DNA from: Methanomethylovorans sp. PtaU1.Bin073
GTDB taxonomy: Archaea; Halobacteriota; Methanosarcinia; Methanosarcinales; Methanosarcinaceae
Direction: 5' to 3'
Assembly (NCBI GenBank): GCA_002067265.1
Contig: MVQW01000009.1
Coordinates: 1-10,870, forward strand
DNA: 10,870 nt
Part shown: positions 1 through 5,170 of the stretch, one piece after another
Layout: every line of letters begins with the position of its first letter
Numbering within the stretch: position 1 is the first letter of the stretch
Made by a program: the position numbers and the translations under genes
The notes under the pieces: model-generated
What the model was told of the DNA's origin: nothing
The model's database searches: none
Seen by the model: the letters and a program-made list of their open reading frames with translations, nothing else

Positions 1-438
1 TTTTCAATCGTTATCAATAAGCAAAAAGAGCATGTTTGGAACACTATGCTCGATATAGATACCTATCGGCTATGGACGGACGTATTTGCTCCCGGTTCAA
101 ATTATGTCGGTGACTGGAGTCAAGGAAGCAAAATGCTTTTCGGGGCTTCTGATGAGAAGGGTCAGATGTCAGGAATGTTGAGCCGAATAAGAGAAAACCT
201 GCCATATCAGTACATCTCTATTGAGCATATCGGCATTGTGCAGGATGGAAAAGAAGACACTTCAAGCAAAGAGGCGAAAGAATGGGCCGGAGCACTTGAA
301 AATTACACATTTAAAGAAATAGACGGCGGCACAACCGAGGTGTTGGTGGATATGGATACAGAGGACGAATACAAGGAGATGTTCCAGGAAATGTGGCCTA
401 AAGCACTGCTCAAGCTCAAAGAACTGGCGGAGAAATAG
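1..438 (+). CDS. SRPBCC / AHSA1-like domain protein (5' end outside window)
   Basis: The frame is open from base 1, giving 145 residues before the TAG stop, so the gene starts upstream of the window. The ATG at 46 lies inside the protein, because the preceding residues (FSIVINKQKEHVWNTM) are the first beta strand and helix of the fold. The pattern is that of the SRPBCC (START/Bet v1-like) superfamily, AHSA1-like branch: a beta strand, then KEHVWNTM...DTYRLWTDVFAPGS, a GDWSQGSKMLFG strand pair, a central antiparallel sheet, and a long amphipathic C-terminal helix ending in LLKLKELAEK. These proteins enclose a hydrophobic ligand pocket and are usually soluble; the ligand cannot be read from the sequence. 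The stop is TAG. If the host decodes TAG as pyrrolysine, the next in-frame stop is a TAA ten codons on. Family is fairly sure, function unknown. Confidence 0.8.
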   Translation, partial: FSIVINKQKEHVWNTMLDIDTYRLWTDVFAPGSNYVGDWSQGSKMLFGASDEKGQMSGMLSRIRENLPYQYISIEHIGIVQDGKEDTSSKEAKEWAGALENYTFKEIDGGTTEVLVDMDTEDEYKEMFQEMWPKALLKLKELAEK

Positions 439-604
439 GATTTATCTGTTATAGTATCTGCTATGGAATAAGACGATACTTAAGGGGGCTATCACATTAG
501 CTCCTTGGATTTCTGTTCTAATTAGATGGTCTCTTTTATTCACAGGTATTCCTGCGTAATGAATAAATAGTGTAAAAATCACTTTTACTTGGAGTTGGGA
601 AATA

Positions 605-623
605 GCTACGTCACCAGCGTAGC
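605..623 (+). promoter_or_regulatory. Small stem-loop in the leader of the mini-ferritin genes
   Basis: GCTACG (605-610) and CGTAGC (618-623) are perfect reverse complements around a 7-base loop. The hairpin ends 18 bases before the ATG at 642 and just 5' of the likely ribosome binding site (GTGGAGAG, 626-633). An AT-rich TATA-like stretch (GAATAAATAG, 561-570) would place the hairpin inside the transcript leader. A regulatory role is inference; six base pairs can occur by chance. Confidence 0.3.
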
Positions 624-641
624 GAGTGGAGAGATTAGAGC

Positions 642-938
642 ATGTTATCAAGGATACCAATAGTTTTGGATAAAATCAACCCGAAAGATCTGAATAAAGA
701 GATCCTGAGAGCTGCAATCGTTGCCGAACTGGATGCTATAAGCCTTTATGAGCAAATGGCTAACCTTACAGAAAGCGATGAAGTAAAAAGGGTGCTGCTT
801 GATGTGGCAAAAGAGGAAAAAACACACGTAGGAGAGTTTCATGCATTGCTCCTTGAACAAGATGAAGAGCAGGTCAAAGAACTGGAGGCTGGAAAAAAGG
901 AAGTGGAAGAAGAACTCGGTAAATCAGGAGGTGAGTGA
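642..938 (+). CDS. EncFtn-type mini-ferritin (encapsulated ferritin-like protein), copy 1
   Basis: This 98-residue protein has the two-helix layout of the encapsulated-ferritin family, whose subunits pair to build a four-helix ferroxidase site that oxidises Fe(II) for storage in an encapsulin shell. The diagnostic residues are visible: Glu29 in IVAELDAISLYEQ, Tyr36, and Glu59 with His62 in AKEEKTHVGEF. The 30-residue spacing from Glu29 to Glu59 and the ExxH motif match the family. The tail after residue 74 is rich in Glu and Lys and ends KSGGE. In other systems such cargo proteins carry a C-terminal peptide that targets them to encapsulin; I cannot assign one here. A ribosome binding site (GTGGAGAG) precedes the ATG. 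The second copy follows directly, so the two are probably co-transcribed. Rubrerythrin-like annotation is the usual alternative name. Confidence 0.85.
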   Translation: MLSRIPIVLDKINPKDLNKEILRAAIVAELDAISLYEQMANLTESDEVKRVLLDVAKEEKTHVGEFHALLLEQDEEQVKELEAGKKEVEEELGKSGGE

Positions 939-1211
939 TTGTTTTCAAAAGCACCTATAAACTTTGAAAGGACAAGTAAAGAAGATCTTGATAAAGAGAT
1001 CCTTAGAAGTGCTATGATAGCCGAACTGGATGCAATAAACCTTTACGAGGAAATGGCTGCCCTTACATATGACGAGAATCTCAAGAAGATACTGCTGGAT
1101 GTTGCCAGAGAGGAGAAGATACATGTAGCCATGTTCCAAACCGTGCTTATGGAGGTGGATCACGAATACCTGAAAGTGATGGCAAAATACGCATTGACAG
1201 GGAATAGATGA
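939..1211 (+). CDS. EncFtn-type mini-ferritin, copy 2 (TTG start)
   Basis: The 90-residue protein is a clear paralogue of its upstream neighbour and keeps the same metal-site residues at the same positions: Glu29 (AMIAELDAINLYEE), Tyr36, Glu59 and His62 (AREEKIHVAMF). The start is TTG, immediately after the TGA of copy 1. It is chosen because AGGAGGTGA (926-934) lies five bases upstream and the resulting N-terminus aligns residue for residue with copy 1. The copies differ most after about residue 70, where copy 1 has an acidic tail and this one ends in MAKYALTGNR. A mixed complex or two specialised cages are both possible. Neither flank carries an encapsulin gene. The family call is confident; whether it works inside a shell is not known. 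Confidence 0.85.
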   Translation: MFSKAPINFERTSKEDLDKEILRSAMIAELDAINLYEEMAALTYDENLKKILLDVAREEKIHVAMFQTVLMEVDHEYLKVMAKYALTGNR

Positions 1212-1289
1212 GAACAAGTATATTATTAATATTAGGATAATAATTGAGTTTCTCTGAAAGAGCAAATAGAACAATAGGGAGTGTTATGT

Positions 1290-1841
1290 ATGATGGGAGT
1301 TGCGGATTTGAGACATGAGCATGATGAAATAACTATAATGCTCGATATTCTGGAAAAGATATGCAAATTGCTTGATGCAGGAGAAGATGTGAATCATGAA
1401 CACCTTAAACAGTTACATGATTTTATGGTCGGCTTTGTTGACGAGTGCCACCATGCGAAGGAAGAGAAATCACTTTTCCCTACATTAGAGAGCATAGATG
1501 GGGATGAATCAAAGAAACTAATAGAGATACTTCTTACTGAACATAAAACAGGACGTAAATATGCAAAGATTATAGGTGAAGCTATTTCTGATAATGATAA
1601 GATTGATACTCAGAATCGTTCAAAGTTAGTTAAATATGGAAGGTACTACATCAGGCTCATTGTCCAGCACATCGATAAAGAAAATAATATTCTTTTCACT
1701 ATGGCTGAAAAGAAACTTTCTGGAGAACAGAACCAAAAGTTATTTGAAGAATTTGAGATCTTGGAAAAGGAAAAGATCGGCGTTGGTAGACACGAACAAT
1801 TACACGAAATTATTCATCAACTAGCCGATGTTTATCTATAA
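1290..1841 (+). CDS. Hemerythrin-like HHE cation-binding protein
   Basis: This 183-residue all-helical protein has the ligand pattern of hemerythrin/HHE domains, which bind a non-heme di-iron centre able to bind oxygen or sense redox or NO. Candidate ligands are His11 (RHEHDEI), His54 and Glu58 (DECHHAKEEKSLFP), His85 (TEHKTGR), and His127 with Glu131 (VQHIDKENNILF). The frame is open from a GTG at 1281, but I prefer the ATG at 1290 because GGAGTG (1278-1283) lies six bases upstream of it. A TATA-like stretch at about 1219-1233 could drive it separately from the mini-ferritins 78 bases upstream. The neighbouring iron-oxidising mini-ferritins and ferredoxin suggest oxygen or iron stress handling, which is inference. 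The gene converges with the ferredoxin gene; no strong terminator is visible between them. Confidence 0.88.
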   Translation: MMGVADLRHEHDEITIMLDILEKICKLLDAGEDVNHEHLKQLHDFMVGFVDECHHAKEEKSLFPTLESIDGDESKKLIEILLTEHKTGRKYAKIIGEAISDNDKIDTQNRSKLVKYGRYYIRLIVQHIDKENNILFTMAEKKLSGEQNQKLFEEFEILEKEKIGVGRHEQLHEIIHQLADVYL

Positions 1842-1940
1842 AGGTACAATATTATAAATTATTGGGTGTAGTTCTTAAAATATACAACCATTGAGTCTGT
1901 GCAGAGCTGAGAAAAGTTAACAACTCCCATAACAATTCTA

Positions 1941-2180
1941 TTATCCATCGTTTCCTATAGCATCAACGGGACAAGCACCCATTGCATCATCACAGTTGTC
2001 TTTTTCCTCATCCGTTTCCGGCTGCTTGAAAACACATGCATGTGGCATTTTATCATTGCTGTCAATCATCTTGAAATGATTTGGAGCTGTGTCCACACAC
2101 AAATCACATGCTATGCATTCTTCATCGACATAATAAGGACCTGGAACATTCTCAGGTACTTTCTTTGTTTTATCTGCTAT
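1941..2180 (-). CDS. 4Fe-4S ferredoxin with ATA in place of the start codon
   Basis: Read leftward, the frame gives 79 residues: (I)ADKTKKVPENVPGPYYVDEE, then the cluster motif CIACDLC (Cys22, 25, 28), and near the end Cys70-Pro71 in GACPVDAIGNDG. This is a single-cluster bacterial-type ferredoxin, a soluble low-potential electron carrier. Cys49 and Cys63 are extra and could form a disulfide. Relatives begin MADK, and the Met position here is ATA (2180-2178). A ribosome binding site (GGAGTGA, complement of 2184-2190) sits three bases upstream and contains an in-frame TGA, so no earlier start is possible. The first internal ATG, GTG or TTG is TTG at residue 27, which would lose Cys22 and Cys25. 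It is therefore either initiated at AUA, or a start-codon mutant, or a base error. The rest of the frame is intact. Confidence 0.85.
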   Translation of the reverse strand: MADKTKKVPENVPGPYYVDEECIACDLCVDTAPNHFKMIDSNDKMPHACVFKQPETDEEKDNCDDAMGACPVDAIGNDG

Positions 2181-2226
2181 ACTTCACTCCCCCTTTTAGT
2201 GAATAATTAACATTTGAGTTACATCG

Positions 2227-2234
2227 TATTTAAA
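2227..2234 (-). promoter_or_regulatory. TATA box for the ferredoxin gene
   Basis: Read leftward the sequence is TTTAAATA, a consensus archaeal TATA box. Transcription would begin roughly 25 bases further left, near 2203-2205, leaving a leader of about 24 bases with the ribosome binding site at 2184-2190. The intact promoter and leader argue that the ferredoxin gene is still expressed despite its ATA start. Confidence 0.6.
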
Positions 2235-2239
2235 AGAAA

Positions 2240-2627
2240 CACGGTAATTTTTAGTATACAGTACTATTTTTTCTAAATAGCTTGAGGTAATAAGCACTTG
2301 TACCAAGCGGAGTGAAAGTAAAGGTATTGAGTCGATGCTGACCTATTGCGACTACTATCGTGCTATAATTTTTTTTCCAATTAAATATAATTTACGAAGG
2401 TATATATAACATGAACCTCCTATTTTTAATTGCAGATTTAGACGGATTTCTCTAAGGGATAAATCAGCGGGTTGGAACTGGGGAATTTCCAATAAAGTGA
2501 GTGGGTATTCGAATTGCATCTTTGTGCAAGAGAAAGCTGTTTTTCACAAAAGAATAGACACACAAAGATGAATGGTTCGCAAATTTGTAACAAATAACAC
2601 CTCCGTTAGAAAGAGAGAAGGATGTTT
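2240..2627. other. Non-coding stretch without a recognisable gene
   Basis: No frame on either strand gives a convincing protein, and I see no tRNA or rRNA. A short open leftward stretch around 2270-2365 reads protein-like (IVVAIGQHRLNTFTFTPLGT) but has no start and no family I recognise; it may be a relic. AT-rich TATA-like runs occur around 2380-2410, followed by a 14-codon ORF starting at 2411 that I do not credit. The region separates the ferredoxin promoter from the zinc-ribbon genes. Confidence 0.5.
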
Positions 2628-2662
2628 ATTTTTTCCATCTTTTTTTCACAGATGGAAAAAAT
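2628..2662. repeat. 13-bp hairpin with T-rich loop
   Basis: ATTTTTTCCATCT (2628-2640) and AGATGGAAAAAAT (2650-2662) are perfect reverse complements around a 9-base loop (TTTTTTCAC). The hairpin lies just upstream of the first zinc-ribbon gene and next to its presumed TATA region (AATTTATTTTAT, about 2660-2671). It could act as a terminator, a protein-binding palindrome or a transcript structure; the sequence does not decide between them. Confidence 0.5.
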
Positions 2663-2683
2663 TTATTTTATGGGGTATAAACA

Positions 2684-2854
2684 GTGGTACTAACAAAATG
2701 TCCGCAATGCTATTCCAAATTACAGGCCGATGAAAATGCTATCCAGGTATGCAAAATGTGCGGATATTTGACTAAAAGTGGTACTGTAATAATTGAACCA
2801 CTAGAACTTTATGATTCGGTAATAATATATGAGTGGGAGGGAGAAGATGATTGA
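2684..2854 (+). CDS. Small zinc-ribbon protein (GTG start)
   Basis: A 56-residue ORF carries two CxxC knuckles 14 residues apart: Cys6-Cys9 (KCPQC) and Cys23-Cys26 (VCKMCG). That is a compact zinc ribbon, a fold used for binding nucleic acid or protein. The C-terminal 30 residues are acidic and hydrophobic with no known motif. GTG at 2684 is the only usable start, since an in-frame TAA lies two codons upstream; GGGG at 2672-2675 is a weak ribosome binding site. The gene overlaps the next zinc-ribbon ORF by eight bases, suggesting coupled translation. The regular cysteine spacing argues that it is real, but no specific function can be named. Confidence 0.55.
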   Translation: MVLTKCPQCYSKLQADENAIQVCKMCGYLTKSGTVIIEPLELYDSVIIYEWEGEDD

Positions 2855-3011
2855 GGTTTCGGAGAACACTTGCATTAATTGCAATGGTATACTGAAAAAA
2901 CAAACAATTGGATTGAATGTTCTATACTATTGTCCACAATGCGGCACCATTACTACTGCCAATACATATGAGTATAGTGTTTCTAACCTTGAAACGACCT
3001 TCAAAGCTTGA
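2847..3011 (+). CDS. Second small zinc-ribbon ORF, in frame with a DUF2173-like relic
   Basis: The 54-residue product has Cys9-Cys12 (TCINCNG) and Cys29-Cys32 (YCPQCG), again a zinc ribbon. The frame is open from an ATG at 2829, but the ATG at 2847 is preferred because GGAGG (2836-2840) sits six bases before it, and this start overlaps the upstream stop by eight bases. The last residues (VSNLETTFKA) do not look like zinc ribbon. They align with the first strand and helix of DUF2173 proteins, and the same frame continues past the TGA with GVMAAGIFSPEG. The ORF may therefore be the front part of a broken zinc-ribbon/DUF2173 fusion, or a genuine small gene that has read into old DUF2173 sequence. 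Confidence 0.55.
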   Translation: MIEVSENTCINCNGILKKQTIGLNVLYYCPQCGTITTANTYEYSVSNLETTFKA

Positions 3012-3311
3012 GGTGTAATGGCAGCTGGAATTTTCAGTCCTGAAGGAAAACCTCTGGATTATAAGTTCAATATGGAAATGCCTGAAGAGATGGCTCAGAT
3101 GACCGCCAAGTTCTGTTGAACTGTTAACATGATGTTCGATGCCTTGGCCACTGCCTATACAAAGATCTACAAGATGAACTGGGTACCTCAGCATAACTGG
3201 ATGTACAGTGGTGGCGATTAGACCATTGTGATATCTGGCACAAGGGGCGTTTTTGTTGAGAGTTCCAAGGCAGACTTGAATCATCTCCTTAAAGCCTTAG
3301 GACTGTGCTAA
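2979..3311 (+). pseudogene. DUF2173-like protein relic with three in-frame stops
   Basis: One frame reads VSNLETTFKA-stop-GVMAAGIFSPEGKPLDYKF, then MPEEMAQMTAKFC-stop, TVNMMFDALATAYTKIYKMNW, MYSGGD-stop, TIVISGTRGVFVESSKADLN, and ends at TAA 3309-3311. The whole resembles DUF2173, a roughly 110-residue family of unknown function, from end to end. The stops are TGA (3009-3011), TGA (3117-3119) and TAG (3219-3221). The TAG falls where relatives appear to have Tyr, a one-base change. Pyrrolysine decoding could explain the TAG, but the two TGAs have no recoding system known to me in this group. Decay is the simplest reading. There is no frameshift across the region, so the damage looks recent or the stops are unusual. 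Confidence 0.7.
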
Positions 3312-3319
3312 AATCTACA

Positions 3320-3529
3320 TCATTTTGGCTCTGTAGAAATGCTCATTTGAGCAATATATGTAACCTTGACATATCTGTCAAGGTTATGTATTAATAACTT
3401 GATTTTAACCTCTTTTACTTGATTCCAGTACTTTTTGGCCTTTATTTGTTCTCCGTATTTTCTTTTAATGACAGAGAACATCGTTTCTGCCAGGTTCCTA
3501 ACATGATATAATACCCTGTCAAAATCTTG
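3320..3529 (-). pseudogene. 3' remnant of an IS transposase
   Basis: Read leftward, about 70 codons end at a TGA at 3322-3320. They contain [20 protein letters not shown], then [20 protein letters not shown] and [14 protein letters not shown]. This is the C-terminal end of a DDE transposase of the IS5-like type common in Methanosarcina-type genomes; [12 protein letters not shown] carries the Glu expected of the catalytic triad. The rest of the gene is missing: upstream the frame hits a stop within five codons and then meets a second IS end at 3542. The IS end itself is GGCTCTGTAGAAAT (3327-3340). The transposase call is confident; the exact IS family is from memory of the motif only. Confidence 0.72.
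3328..3344. repeat. IS end, first copy of a 17-bp direct repeat
   Basis: GCTCTGTAGAAATGCTC here recurs as GCTCTGTAGAAATACTC at 3542-3558, with one mismatch and in the same orientation. A complete IS would show it inverted at its other end. Direct orientation means two separate IS ends lie here, the debris of two insertions or of a nested deletion. Confidence 0.6.
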
Positions 3530-3541
3530 TATCGTTTTTCA

Positions 3542-3558
3542 GCTCTGTAGAAATACTC
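3542..3558. repeat. IS end, second copy of a 17-bp direct repeat
   Basis: This copy (GCTCTGTAGAAATACTC) is followed on the right by about 180 bases that do not encode a recognisable transposase. A leftward ORF (3731-3519, 70 codons starting MDIEKCRKTGSLDRLVV) runs through the repeat and ends in it. I cannot identify this ORF; it may be the tail region of a second IS copy or a gene cut by an insertion. Confidence 0.5.
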
Positions 3559-3817
3559 GCTATTCGGGTACAAACCAGTGTTAACAATAATTCAAAAAGT
3601 ACTGTCTGCTTTTGAACCAATATCTCACTTCCAACCGATGGATTATGTTTTTGAGATGTATTCTGCATAGCCTGAAAGTCTACAACTAATCTATCTAATG
3701 ATCCTGTTTTCCTGCATTTTTCAATATCCATAGAACTTTTAAAAAAGAAAGTAGGAAATCAGAATCTATTATTCATCACTCATCATTTATTCTCTGGCTT
3801 CCGGTTTTGCTTCACTA
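3559..3817. other. Gap between IS debris and the virus-like genes
   Basis: This stretch holds the unidentified leftward ORF (start 3731) and then about 85 bases of AT-rich sequence before the ATPase stop codon. The 11-mer CTATTATTCAT occurs at 3766-3776 and again at 3814-3824, where the second copy overlaps the 3' end of the ATPase gene. No tRNA, integrase or clear attachment site is visible, though this is where the left border of the element would be expected. Confidence 0.4.
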
Positions 3818-4681
3818 TTATTCATTTAATGGAGGAGCTGCCAATTTTCCAGGACCGACCCACGTTCGAAGGGTACGATCTTGTATTCCCGAAATCTCAG
3901 ATAATTCTTTCCAGGTATGGGTTTTATGGATGTATTCTATAAGCTTTACACACACGTTTGCCTGACTGTAAACTCGTCTAAGTTCACTATGGCTAATCCT
4001 GCCTTCTTCTGTTTCAACTCCCTCACCATCAAGTTTAGCAAACAGTTCCTTTATAGTCTGATTCTTGAACTCAATGCTTACTTTATCATACCAGGCAGTT
4101 ATTTCAGGCGAAGGCTTTGGGATAATCAAAGGATCAATTACGCTGCGTCCACCATCGGGTGTATAAAAAATGAAGTCATTGTAAACCAAGTTTCCGGAAT
4201 TTGAAATCTGGATCACATTATACTTTGCATAAGTCACCTGATGCTCATAATCGATATTTTTCATTTTTACAATGGCATTCAGCAACATTCTGACATTTAC
4301 ATCGAAAAAAGAAATAGAAGGCGTGGTAAAGATAACAAGAATATTCTTGAATCTCAAGATTTGAGAAACAGCAGACATCATAAGATTTGCCTGACTCATA
4401 AAAGTTCTTGCTGCAGCACCAAGACCTATTTCATCATAGATGATTGCCTGCCCCTTTTCCATCGAGGATAGCTGTTTAATAAAATCCTTTGTGTTATACA
4501 CAACTCTGGGATTCTTTGCAAAAGAAGGATCAACTCTGCTTGCTATAGAACAGGCAGCAAGAGACTTTCCACTTCCCGGTTCTCCGACAAATACCATTGA
4601 ATAGGATTTGTTTTTCTCGTTGATTCGTTTTGAGATAGCACCACATATTTTATCAAAACTTTCAGGTGATACTTTAGACAT
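3818..4681 (-). CDS. P-loop ATPase with C-terminal helix-turn-helix
   Basis: With the start at 4681 the protein has 287 residues. Walker A is GEPGSGKS (33-40), Walker B is AIIYDE (79-84), and a strand followed by TTPS (119-122) in ILVIFTTPS looks like the sensor of RecA/FtsK-like or Zot-like ATPases. The C-terminal 40 residues (VKLIEYIHKTHTWKELSEIS, then IQDRTLRTW) form a helix-turn-helix of the kind that reads DNA. Virus and plasmid ATPases of this size act in genome packaging, replication or DNA transport; which applies here is not visible. The frame is open to an ATG at 4741, but the ATG at 4681 overlaps the upstream stop by eight bases and fits the N-terminus better. It is co-transcribed with the 128-aa gene and diverges from the structural operon. 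Confidence 0.75.
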   Translation of the reverse strand: MSKVSPESFDKICGAISKRINEKNKSYSMVFVGEPGSGKSLAACSIASRVDPSFAKNPRVVYNTKDFIKQLSSMEKGQAIIYDEIGLGAAARTFMSQANLMMSAVSQILRFKNILVIFTTPSISFFDVNVRMLLNAIVKMKNIDYEHQVTYAKYNVIQISNSGNLVYNDFIFYTPDGGRSVIDPLIIPKPSPEITAWYDKVSIEFKNQTIKELFAKLDGEGVETEEGRISHSELRRVYSQANVCVKLIEYIHKTHTWKELSEISGIQDRTLRTWVGPGKLAAPPLNE

Positions 4682-5060
4682 TGCTTTCTTCCCTTTGATG
4701 TTGGTTTTTAGTGGCTGGTAGGAATCCTCTTCTATAGGCAAGATCCATCAGGGCTTCATATTTCCCATACATAAAATCATGAGTGTACTTTTCTTCAATA
4801 ATTCTGACATCATTTGCCGTCTTTCCTTGTGGCTTCTCCATTTTGGCAAGTTTTTCCATTCTCTCTTTGTACTTTGGGTCTTGGAACGGATGCATGATTG
4901 TTCCAAGATAATTGATTATGTCATACACAGCACGTTTGTTCCCGTAAGCCTCGTTCTGCATAATCGTAAAGCAAGCCCTAAAAACGAGACCGGAGAAGTC
5001 CATTGTAGCTTCTTCAGATTCAGTATAGACTTTACCTCTCATATATCTATATAGTTGCAT
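4674..5060 (-). CDS. Hypothetical 128-aa helical protein, first gene of the leftward operon
   Basis: I do not recognise this protein. It is charged and mainly helical, without membrane segments, and its middle (residues about 60-95) is rich in Lys and Glu (DPKYKERMEKLAKMEKPQGK). It ends EESNV, and its stop overlaps the ATPase start, so the two are translationally linked. The start is uncertain. ATG 5060 has no ribosome binding site, ATG 5042 (MRGKVYTESEE) would suit a leaderless transcript from the TATA-like run at 5067-5076, and ATG 5003 (MDFSGLVF) is also possible. Its position as the first gene opposite the structural operon would suit a regulator or a partner of the ATPase; that is inference from position only. 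Confidence 0.65.
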   Translation of the reverse strand: MQLYRYMRGKVYTESEEATMDFSGLVFRACFTIMQNEAYGNKRAVYDIINYLGTIMHPFQDPKYKERMEKLAKMEKPQGKTANDVRIIEEKYTHDFMYGKYEALMDLAYRRGFLPATKNQHQREESNV

Positions 5061-5170
5061 TATTCTATAAATATATGACTTGAAATAAATGCAATATCCA
5101 ATGTTTGTATATATTTGTCGCGAATATTTATATTGATTTATAAGCTATATAGCCGTAGGAAGTGATAAGT
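5055..5170. promoter_or_regulatory. Divergent control region between the two virus-like operons
   Basis: About 110 AT-rich bases separate the leftward and rightward genes. For the rightward operon, TTTATATT (5127-5134) is a TATA candidate that would start transcription near 5155, followed by AGGAAGTGAT (5157-5166) as ribosome binding site before ATG 5171. For the leftward operon, TATA-like runs lie at 5067-5076 and 5109-5117. An inverted repeat, TTGCATT (5055-5061) and AATGCAA (5088-5094), brackets the first of these and overlaps the leftward start codon, so it may be an operator. Confidence 0.5.

Noticed and set aside
436..468. Pyrrolysine read-through of the SRPBCC gene's TAG
   Set aside because: The protein already ends in a complete C-terminal helix, and the ten-codon extension to the next TAA shows no conserved feature.
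442..660. 72-codon leftward ORF between the SRPBCC and mini-ferritin genes
   Set aside because: It overlaps the mini-ferritin start and leader, has no ribosome binding site and no protein-like pattern.
945..1274. 109-codon leftward ORF opposite the second mini-ferritin
   Set aside because: It is the complement of a well supported gene and its hydrophobic, Cys/Phe/Ile-rich composition is typical of an antisense shadow.
2922..3284. 120-codon leftward ORF opposite the DUF2173 relic
   Set aside because: The rightward frame keeps recognisable DUF2173 sequence, whereas this frame shows no domain and has no ribosome binding site.
3519..3731. 70-codon leftward ORF as a confident gene
   Set aside because: It has no recognisable family and its C-terminus is read from an IS end, so it is described only as uncertain sequence.
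3766..3824. CTATTATTCAT repeated at 3766-3776 and 3814-3824 as an attachment site
   Set aside because: The repeat is only 11 AT-rich bases, both copies lie on the same side of the element, and no integrase or tRNA accompanies it.
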